Of a DNA stretch of 64,000 bases, positions 34,957 through 41,824 are shown piece by piece. A program made the translations under genes and the position numbers. The notes beneath the pieces are model-generated. The model was not told the origin of the DNA, searched no databases, and was given only the letters and a program-made list of their open reading frames with translations. Each line of letters begins with the position of its first letter. Position 1 is the stretch's first letter. This stretch comes from JBCCXL01 sp039191605 (GTDB lineage: Bacteria; Acidobacteriota; Thermoanaerobaculia; Multivoradales; JAHZIX01), in contig JBCCXL010000009.1 in the NCBI GenBank assembly GCA_039191605.1, forward strand, positions 124,001 through 188,000, in the 5' to 3' direction.

Positions 34957-37900
34957 TTAGGGCAGTGCGCAGAGCTGGCCGCGGTTGTAGCTCCGCAGCG
35001 TGTCTCGCAGATCCCGGCCTCCCTGGCGCCAGGCGTTGTCTCGCCCGCGGACGTCGCTGCCCACCGGGTTCTGAGTCAGCCAGGCGTCCGCCGCCAGGAT
35101 CGTGGCGTCGATGCAGCCACCGTTGGTGCCCCGCAGGCGGTTGACCTTCGCGCCGACCAGCTGGTCGTAGAGATTGAAGGTCTGATCCCCGCCGTGGGGA
35201 GCCGCCATGGTGTCGACGACTTCCTGACGGGTTTGCACCGCGTCGCCCATGGCGAGGCGATCTACCGGCCAGGCTTCCTGATGGCGCTGGAAGTAGTTGG
35301 GGTTACGCACGCGAACCCGAGCGGGCACGCAGAGCTCACCCTTGCTGTATTGCACCAGCGGCTGGTTGGTGGCGCGGGCATCGCGACGCCAGGCGTTGTC
35401 CCGTCCGCGCACGTTGCTTCCCACCGGATTCTGGGCTAGCCAGAGATCCGCCGCCTCGATCTCCGCGGCGACGCAACCGGCGCCGTTGCCGGCGAGGTTG
35501 TTCAGGCGCGCAGCGGCGAGGTTACGGAACAGGGTGTAGGTCTGGTCGCCGTTGGAGCGAGCCCGGATGGTGTCCAGAGCCTCTGTCTTGGTGTAGGTGA
35601 CCCCACCGATGGTCAGGTCTTCCACCGGCCAGTGCTGGGGATGGGCGCGCCAGAAACTCAGCTGGCTGACACCCTCTCCATTGGCCGGAGGCTGGACCGG
35701 TGGTGCGAAGGGAGGTGTCGGCGGATTGTCGTTATCGCCGGTATCACCCGGTGGAGGCGCATCGCCACCACCACCTGGGGGAGGCGGAGGCACGTCGCCA
35801 CCGCCACCTGGGGGAGGCGGAGGTGCGTCGCCGCCACCATCACCCGGGGGCGTGTCATTGTCGCCGGTATCACCCGGGGGCGTGTCGTTGTCACCACCAT
35901 CGCCCGGGGGCGCGTCGTCGTCGTCACCCGGCGGCGGGGGCGGGGTGTCGTCGTCATCGTCGCCCGGCGGCGGCGGTGGGGTGTCGTCGTCGTCATCGTC
36001 GCCCGGCGGCGGCGGTGGGGTGTCGTCGTCGTCATCGTCGCCCGGCGGCGGCGGTGGGGTGTCGTCGTCGTCATCGTCGCCCGGCGGCGGCGGGGTGTCG
36101 TCATCGTCATCGTCGCCCGGCGGCGGGGTGTCGTCGTCGTCATCGTCGCCCGGCGGCGGCGGTGGGGTGTCGTCATCGTCATCGTCGCCCGGCGGCGGCG
36201 GGGTGTCGTCGTCGTCGTCGTCATCGCCCGGCGGCGGAGTGTCGTCGTCATCATCATCGTCGCCCGGGGGCGGCGGTGGGTTGTCGTCGTCGTCATCGTC
36301 GCCCGGGGGCGGGTTGTCGTCGTCGTCGTCGTCATCACCCGGCGGCGGATTGTCGTCGTCATCGTCGTCGTCGTCATCGCCCGGAGGCAGAGTGGCGACG
36401 GCGTTGATCAGAGCATGGGTGCAGAACTTCTCGATTCCGTCCCGTCCGCTGAGGCAGTAGTCGTTGAAGGCGGCGTAGACGCCCTCACCGTCCTGCGAGG
36501 TGGTGCCGTTGGGCAGACCGATCTCGGTCACCGTGTACTCGCCACCCACCGGGACCCATAGACCGTTGTTGTCCAGGGCCGGCGGAGCGTTGTCGTACAC
36601 GCAGTTGAGGTTCGGTCCGTCGTAGGTGCAAATCGCCTGACCGAGGTCGCTGGTGGCGATGATCTGGAAGCCGGCGAGGTCCGCCGGCGGAGCGACGAGG
36701 TCACCGGTGATGGCGTCGACCCAATTCTTCTCGAAGAAGACGTGGGCGGAACAAGGCGTCGAGCCGCTGGAGGCGGTGGAAGTACGGCCGTCCAGGGTCC
36801 ACACCAGGTTGTTGCCGTCGAAGACCACGGAGAAGGCGGCGTTCGGCCAGAAGGGCGTGCGCCCCGGCTCGAAGAGCACCGGCTGCTGGCGGTCCTGAGG
36901 GTTCGGAGTGAATTTGTTGCGATTGCCGACGGGGATGATCACCGGATCGGCGTTGCCGTTGAGGTAACCGAAGTAAGCGGTATAGGAACCATCTCCGTTA
37001 TCGGCGACGCACTCCAGGACCGGCCGGACCGGTTCCGTTGCGGTGGTGAAGCCGAAGTCCGCTCCGTCCTCACTCTGGCCAGCGGCGACGCTCACCGCGG
37101 CGCTGAACAGGGTGCCGACGCCATCGGCGTCGAAGGTCGCGATAGAGGCGTCGGGTAGCGTGGTGGCATCCACCGCTACCTGATAGTCGCCGGCGGCGAG
37201 ATTGGAGAAGCCGTACTCGCCATCCGCTCCGGTGGTGGTCTGCTCCAGCAGGTTGTTGTCGAGGTTGAAGAGGCCGACGGTCACGCCCGCGAGGCCCGCT
37301 TCGCCGATGTCGTCGATGCCGTTGCCGTCGGCGTCGAGCCACACCCGATCACCGATGCTGGCGAAAGTCGGCGGGTTGTCGTCGTCGTCATCGTCGTCGT
37401 CGTCATCACCCGGCGGAGGCGGGTTGTCGTCGTCATCATCGTCGTCGTCCCCGGGTGGGGGTGGAGGAGGCACGTCGCCGTCGTCGCAGAAGTCGATGTT
37501 GGCGAGGCCGCCGCTCTTGGCGAATTGCACCTCCAGGCGATAGACGTTCTGGCTCTGAACCGGCACCGTTTGGGTGCTGTTGTTGCCCAGAGAAGCTAGC
37601 GTGGCGTCCACCAACAGGGTGCCGACGTCGTCGTAGGCGCGGGCGGAGCCAACCTCGTTACCGTCGATGTCGATGACCGTCACCGAGTCGAGGGTGACGG
37701 CATGGCTGAAGGTCGCGATGATCACGCCGCCGCGGGCGCGGTCATCGGGATCCGAGCTGTCGCGGTCTTCCGAAATGATCGCGATCAGGCCTTCGGCGAC
37801 GGAGTTCTCACCGACGCTGCCGGCACTACCGCCGGAACCGATGCCAGGGCCGCCGAAGTCTTCGTTGGGGGTCCCCAGATCCGGGTCTCCACCGGTGGGC

Positions 37901-38685
37901 GCCGAGGTGTCGAAGATCATCGCCGGATGGTTGGCGACGTCGCCGGTGCTGAACTGAATGCCGAGGTTGCTCCACTCGCTATCGAGGATCTGGCCGAGGG
38001 CCAGGGCCTGGCCGTTGCCGTCCACTTCGAAGCTGATGTCCGCGGGGCAGCCGCCGTGGGGCGAGCAGGTTCCGAAATCCAGGTTGAAGTCACCATGGCC
38101 GCTGCCCTGGAGGGCCGAGCCGCTGGTGGGCTGCTGCAGCACCGCGTAGTTGAGCCAGCCGGAGCCGCCGAAGCCGACGTTCTTACCGGAGGCACCATCG
38201 CCCACCTGGAAGGCGGGGCCGCGGCGGGTGAGCTCGATCACCGCTCCAGACCAGGAGCCGAAGCCGGTGAGGATGCCGGAGAAGTTCTCGTAGTAGCGCC
38301 AGGTGGCGGTGTCTACCGGGCCACCGTTGTTTACGTAGGCGTTGGAGCGAAGCTCTTTCTTCGGGCTGCCGGAAGGCGCGACGTCGGTGCGGGCACCGAG
38401 ATCCACCTGAACATAGAAGCCGCGATTCAGGTCGTAGCGGTCGAGGGTCAGGCCGGTGAGGCTGGCGGTGCCGTCGGAGCTCTCGACAAAGCTGCCGTCG
38501 TCGACGAAGACCAGGTCGGTGCTGATGCCCGGCAGCCAGAGAGAGTGGTCGTCGCCGCCGCTGTGGAACGAGTCAGAAAGGGCTGAATAAGCGCATTGAG
38601 CGCTTACTGGGGGGGCGAGAAGAAGGACAGAAGCTACTACGGCCGCTAGGGCAAACCAGCGGGCACCGTAGGATCGCAAATGCAT
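34957..38685 (-). CDS. Giant secreted SdrD_B-type protein with (Pro)n-Gly-(Asp)n arrays and a duplicated C-terminal domain
   Basis: A 1242-residue exported protein. A signal peptide (MHLRSYGARWFALAAVVASVLLLAPPVSAQ) is followed by a beta-rich region to about 405. Then come a first P/D linker (about 406-440), an SdrD B-like domain (about 442-548: IGDRVWLDADGNGIDDIGEAGLAGVTVGLF...DGEYGFSNL), a prealbumin-like region (about 555-765), and a long linker (about 767-1000) made of repeating PPPG-D(5-9) units. The end holds two copies of a 115-residue domain that share NPVGS-VRGRDNAWR and GDQT-x-L. Asp runs suggest calcium binding; the B-like domain suggests a surface role, both inferred. AAGGAGG four bases before ATG 38685 fixes the start. 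A sigma-54-type promoter lies 120 bp upstream. Confidence 0.85.
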   Translation of the reverse strand: MHLRSYGARWFALAAVVASVLLLAPPVSAQCAYSALSDSFHSGGDDHSLWLPGISTDLVFVDDGSFVESSDGTASLTGLTLDRYDLNRGFYVQVDLGARTDVAPSGSPKKELRSNAYVNNGGPVDTATWRYYENFSGILTGFGSWSGAVIELTRRGPAFQVGDGASGKNVGFGGSGWLNYAVLQQPTSGSALQGSGHGDFNLDFGTCSPHGGCPADISFEVDGNGQALALGQILDSEWSNLGIQFSTGDVANHPAMIFDTSAPTGGDPDLGTPNEDFGGPGIGSGGSAGSVGENSVAEGLIAIISEDRDSSDPDDRARGGVIIATFSHAVTLDSVTVIDIDGNEVGSARAYDDVGTLLVDATLASLGNNSTQTVPVQSQNVYRLEVQFAKSGGLANIDFCDDGDVPPPPPPGDDDDDDDDNPPPPGDDDDDDDDDDNPPTFASIGDRVWLDADGNGIDDIGEAGLAGVTVGLFNLDNNLLEQTTTGADGEYGFSNLAAGDYQVAVDATTLPDASIATFDADGVGTLFSAAVSVAAGQSEDGADFGFTTATEPVRPVLECVADNGDGSYTAYFGYLNGNADPVIIPVGNRNKFTPNPQDRQQPVLFEPGRTPFWPNAAFSVVFDGNNLVWTLDGRTSTASSGSTPCSAHVFFEKNWVDAITGDLVAPPADLAGFQIIATSDLGQAICTYDGPNLNCVYDNAPPALDNNGLWVPVGGEYTVTEIGLPNGTTSQDGEGVYAAFNDYCLSGRDGIEKFCTHALINAVATLPPGDDDDDDDDDNPPPGDDDDDDDNPPPGDDDDDDNPPPPPGDDDDDDDTPPPGDDDDDDDTPPPPGDDDDDDTPPPPPGDDDDDDTPPPGDDDDDDTPPPPGDDDDDDTPPPPPGDDDDDDTPPPPPGDDDDDDTPPPPPGDDDDDTPPPPPGDDDDAPPGDGGDNDTPPGDTGDNDTPPGDGGGDAPPPPPGGGGDVPPPPPGGGGDAPPPGDTGDNDNPPTPPFAPPVQPPANGEGVSQLSFWRAHPQHWPVEDLTIGGVTYTKTEALDTIRARSNGDQTYTLFRNLAAARLNNLAGNGAGCVAAEIEAADLWLAQNPVGSNVRGRDNAWRRDARATNQPLVQYSKGELCVPARVRVRNPNYFQRHQEAWPVDRLAMGDAVQTRQEVVDTMAAPHGGDQTFNLYDQLVGAKVNRLRGTNGGCIDATILAADAWLTQNPVGSDVRGRDNAWRQGGRDLRDTLRSYNRGQLCALP
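35920..36386. repeat. Microsatellite-like array encoding the Asp/Pro linker
   Basis: Dense (gtc)n/(atc)n tracts alternating with gcccggcggcgg blocks on the plus strand, giving at least a dozen PPPPG-DDDDDD units on the minus strand. Smaller tracts of the same kind occur at about 37375-37465. Unit length varies in steps of three, so the frame is always kept. Confidence 0.85.
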
Positions 38686-38807
38686 GATGCCTCCTTGATC
38701 CAAGTCATGGGATGTTCAGGGAAAAAATGCGCTCCGCGTGAAACCACTCAGCGGCTTCCTGGGGATGGGCGAAGGCAGAGCTGCGGTGCGTCAATAACAA
38801 GAGATAA

Positions 38808-38823
38808 AGCAACGCCCGTGCCA
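38808..38823 (-). promoter_or_regulatory. Sigma-54 (-24/-12) promoter
   Basis: On the minus strand the site reads TGGCAC, five bases (GGGCG), TTGCT. This equals the consensus TGGCAC-N5-TTGCW, with the invariant GG and GC ten bases apart. It would start transcription about 110 bases before ATG 38685 of the large secreted protein. Sigma-54 promoters need an enhancer-binding activator. Confidence 0.8.
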
Positions 38824-38977
38824 GCTTTAGGAAAGCTCTCCCCGGTCGCGATGGAATCGCTGCTGGTGCTGCCTAAAGTAAGCAATCATTGGGCGTCTGG
38901 CGATTTAGCGGTCGCCGGCGCCTCGTCTTCTACTGCGGATCTAGCTGCAGCTGGTGACGCGGGGTGACGCTGATTGA

Positions 38978-39013
38978 TTGCCGGGCTGTCGAAAATTGCC
39001 GGGCTGTCGAAAA
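38978..39013. repeat. Perfect 18-bp tandem duplication
   Basis: ttgccgggctgtcgaaaa occurs at 38978-38995 and again at 38996-39013, about 155-190 bp upstream of the sigma-54-like site. That is the distance at which enhancer sites for sigma-54 activators are often found; this link is inference. Confidence 0.65.
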
Positions 39014-39087
39014 GTGGCAAGAAGCTCAGCGAAGGGACGATTTTCGTCACTGAGTAAAAATACTGCTATCCAGAATTTTCTTCGCGC

Positions 39088-39119
39088 AAAAAAGAAACCC
39101 CGCGTCCGGGCGCGGGGTT
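39088..39119 (-). terminator. Rho-independent terminator, minus strand
   Basis: A 9-bp stem (aaccccgcg / cgcggggtt) with a 6-base loop; read on the minus strand it is followed by TTTCTTTTTT. It ends a transcript coming from the right, 56 bp after the stop of the small frame at 39176-39628. Confidence 0.85.
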
Positions 39120-39175
39120 GAGATCGTAAGGGATCTCAGGGGATCCATTGAAGGGTCGATGACCTGCAGGAACTC

Positions 39176-39628
39176 TCAGGGAGCAGGCATCTTCGCAGGG
39201 AAAGAAATCGGCCCGAAGGCCGTCGACAGGGGAAAGGGAGGCAAGTGGAACCCAAGGCGTGCGGTCACCGCGGCTTGATCGTCGAGGGCCGTAAAGCGCT
39301 CAGCGAGCTTTGGAAGTCGAACCTTGGAGAAGCGGAAAGAGAGCTGCCGAATGGCAGCCAGTAGAAAGGCCACCGAAGCGGCCATAGAAACCGCAACCGG
39401 CAGGACCGGAGCGGATGGGGTGGGAGAAGTGGAGAGCGCGCCTCGATCGATGCCCTGAACCGAAGAACGGCCTAGCTCTTCGGGGCAGAACCATGCAAGG
39501 AGGGAGTGGATCGGTAAATCCTCGAGTGCGGAAACCAACCGATGCTCGATCGAGGCGCGCGGCGCCGACAGAGAGGGCGCGATCGAGATGGGATTCGGTG
39601 CGAACCTTGAGATGTGTAAGTGGATCAT
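39176..39628 (-). CDS. Hypothetical protein with one hydrophobic segment
   Basis: A 150-residue open frame with no family I recognise. It has a possible membrane segment at about 83-100 (LPVAVSMAASVAFLLAAI) followed by basic residues (RFSKVRLPKLAERF), in the style of a single-pass protein. Support: a good terminator lies just downstream on the same strand, and the codon choice looks plausible for this genome. Against: no ribosome-binding site before ATG 39628 and no homology I can name. It may be a real small gene or a decayed one. Confidence 0.4.
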   Translation of the reverse strand: MIHLHISRFAPNPISIAPSLSAPRASIEHRLVSALEDLPIHSLLAWFCPEELGRSSVQGIDRGALSTSPTPSAPVLPVAVSMAASVAFLLAAIRQLSFRFSKVRLPKLAERFTALDDQAAVTARLGFHLPPFPLSTAFGPISFPAKMPAP

Positions 39629-40099
39629 CGGGGTTTCCAGACGAATTGGTCGCTAGCGTTGGGGGCGCCTTTGACCTTGTCCTTTCACTTACCTTAGGTG
39701 AAGGGGTGCTTCGGAATCGGGACGGGTTTTTTTCCGGCAGCTGGATCCCCTGGTTTTGTGCGCCGATTCTGAGGGCGCAACCCAGCTCTTCTAGGACCTC
39801 TCCAGCGCCCACCGGGATTGCCTCCAGCGCCCCTCTACCTACGCCGAGGGCCCACAAGACGGCATCTTGCGGGCCGCGTGAAGTTAATCGCAGTCGCCTG
39901 GGCTCGCCGGCAACGAGCTTCGGTGCCGGGTCGCATAATTTCGAACCATTGCCTGCCGGGCACACCGAGCCTCCCTCCCGGGGTGCTGGATGATGGCGCC
40001 CGGAAAGAGGGAGGCGGAGGATTGCGCGATCAGCACCGCCCCAGGCTTGATTGCAGGCCATAGGGGGCAGTGTTGCAGCTCGGTGCTGCGGAGGTCGGC
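39629..40099. other. Non-coding or decayed spacer
   Basis: 471 bp between the small hypothetical frame and the R3H ATPase. Frames crossing it on either strand are rich in Ser/Arg/Pro and look like chance. A T-rich stretch lies near 39727-39733. Nothing else is recognised. Confidence 0.4.
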
Positions 40100-41614
40100 T
40101 CAGTTGGGGTAGACCACCACTCGGCGGTAGGGGCCCTTGCCCTTACTGGCACTGTTGAGGCCGGCTTCCTGCACGGCTTCGTGCTGCAGCCGGCGCATCT
40201 TGTTGTCCTGGGGGGCGAGCTCTACCGGACGGCCGTCCTCTATGGCCTCGTTCACCGCCTGGTGCACCTGGTCGAGGGCGCTTTGCTCTTGGTGGTCGCC
40301 CTCTTCGATCTGGAACTCGTCGCGCAGGAAGCGCTCGATCTGGAAAGGGGTGTTGCTCTTGATCACCTCGAGACGCACGCCGCGAGCCCGCGCCTGGCGC
40401 AGGCGGTGGGGTTGACGGCGCTCGTGACCCTTGACGGTGAGAATCACCTCGGCGTCCCGCAGCTGGTCCACCAGCATTACCGGGATGCCCAGATCCCGCA
40501 CCGCCCGCTGCAGCTTGCCCCGGCTCACGGCGTAGGGGAAGAGCTTGAGCCGCTTGCGGCGCCGTCGCCCCACCGGGGTGCGCAGGGGCTCCAGCTCCGG
40601 CATGGTGAGCTGGGCTTCGACTCGGGATTCCTGAATCTCCACCTCGCCGTCTTCGGTGCGGGTGCGAATCTGCGGCAGCAGGGCCAGGCCCCGCAGCATC
40701 TTGTCCACCACTTCCTGGAGGGGGTGGTGCACCGCCAGCCGGTCCTGGGCCTGGATCTCGACCACCACGTCGAAGGTGGCCGGCGCCTTGCGCTCCAGCA
40801 CGGTCTTCTGGGTGTTGCGGCGGCGGGCCTCCTCGTCGGAGAGGGTGACCGCCTGAATGCCTCCCACGAGGTCCGAGAGGGTAGGGTTTTGGATCAGGTT
40901 GTCCAAGGTATTGCCGTGGGCGGTGGCGATGAGCATCACGCCCCGTTCCGCGATGGTGCGGGCGGCGAGGGCTTCCGCCTGGGTGCCGATCTCGTCGATG
41001 ACGATGACCTCCGGCATGTGGTTCTCCACCGCCTCGATCATCACGGAATGCTGGCGGTCCGGAGAGGGCACCTGCATCCGTCGCGCGCGGCCGATGCCGT
41101 GGTGGGGCACGTCGCCATCGCCGGCGATCTCGTTGGAGGTATCCACCACCACCACTCGCTTGTTGAGCTCGTCCGCCAGCACTCGGGCGGATTCTCGCAG
41201 CAGGGTGGTCTTGCCGACGCCGGGGCGCCCCAGCAGCAGGACCGACTGCCCGGCTTCGATGACGTCCCGCAGGATATCCACCGTGCCCACCACCGAGCGG
41301 CCGACCCGGCAGGTGAGCCCGATGACGTCGCCGTTGCGGTTGCGCATCGCCGAGATGCGATGCAGGGTGCGCTCGATCCCGGCGCGGTTGTCGGCGCCGA
41401 ATTCGCCGATCTCGCTCACCACGTGGGCGAGGTCACTCCTCTCGAGGGGGGCCTCGGTGAGGATCTCGTTGCGATCCGGGAAGCGAGCCTCCGCTTCCCT
41501 GCCTAAATCCAGAACGACCTCGACGAGATCGTCGAGGTCGTTCTGAGATTCGAGGGCGGCACGGACCGCCGGAGGCATGATTCCGATCAATCGGTCGAGA
41601 TCGTCGGTAATCAT
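40100..41614 (-). CDS. YCF45-type AAA ATPase with C-terminal R3H-like region
   Basis: About 504 residues. The N-terminal half is a SpoIIIAA/YCF45-like P-loop ATPase: CRVGRSVVGTVDILRDVIEAGQSVLLLGRPGVGKTTLLRESARVL with Walker A GRPGVGKTT, VVVDTSNEIAGDGDVPHHGIGRARRM, and Walker B EVIVIDEIGTQAEALAARTIAERGV. The C-terminal part has two KLFPYAVSRGKLQRAVRDL-type stretches and ends with a region containing an R3H-like N-x-x-R-x-x-Q-H pattern (DNKMRRLQHEAVQEAGL). Such proteins occur in cyanobacteria, plastids and Acidobacteriota; the R3H module binds single-stranded nucleic acid. ATG 41614 has GGAGG eight bases upstream and is preferred to starts at 41629 or 41776. Precise role unknown. Confidence 0.8.
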   Translation of the reverse strand: MITDDLDRLIGIMPPAVRAALESQNDLDDLVEVVLDLGREAEARFPDRNEILTEAPLERSDLAHVVSEIGEFGADNRAGIERTLHRISAMRNRNGDVIGLTCRVGRSVVGTVDILRDVIEAGQSVLLLGRPGVGKTTLLRESARVLADELNKRVVVVDTSNEIAGDGDVPHHGIGRARRMQVPSPDRQHSVMIEAVENHMPEVIVIDEIGTQAEALAARTIAERGVMLIATAHGNTLDNLIQNPTLSDLVGGIQAVTLSDEEARRRNTQKTVLERKAPATFDVVVEIQAQDRLAVHHPLQEVVDKMLRGLALLPQIRTRTEDGEVEIQESRVEAQLTMPELEPLRTPVGRRRRKRLKLFPYAVSRGKLQRAVRDLGIPVMLVDQLRDAEVILTVKGHERRQPHRLRQARARGVRLEVIKSNTPFQIERFLRDEFQIEEGDHQEQSALDQVHQAVNEAIEDGRPVELAPQDNKMRRLQHEAVQEAGLNSASKGKGPYRRVVVYPN

Positions 41615-41824
41615 GGATTCTGCCTCCATGTTAGGCCGGATGGGGGTTACCGGGGCGGGCCGAGGCGGGTGGAAAGCGGACTCGAAGGCGGGGTTGCGGG
41701 GGGAAGTCTCGGAACGATCGGACCGAGACGACGGAGCCTTGGGAGCCAGGGGGTTTGGCAAGGGGGCCTCCTGCATCGATAGTTCGAGTCGAATCTCTTC
41801 CCCTGAGTATAAACTCTCTTGGAC

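Larger units (their letters stand above)
38686..39175. other. Upstream spacer of the Asp/Pro-rich protein
   Basis: 490 bp containing the sigma-54-like site, an 18-bp tandem duplication and a minus-strand terminator, each annotated separately. No coding region is convincing here. Confidence 0.5.

Noticed and set aside
35632..36561. Long plus-strand frame encoding Val/Arg-rich repeats opposite the Asp/Pro protein
   Set aside because: It is the antisense of the gtc/atc microsatellite; the minus-strand frame has a signal peptide, RBS, recognised domains and terminator.
39925..39975. GTTCGA-like motif suggesting a tRNA T-arm
   Set aside because: No cloverleaf, acceptor stem or anticodon arm could be built around it; no tRNA seen in the window.
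39415..39993. Plus-strand 192-codon frame
   Set aside because: Arg/Ser/Pro-rich chance-like composition, no RBS; the opposite strand has a terminator fitting a minus-strand transcript.
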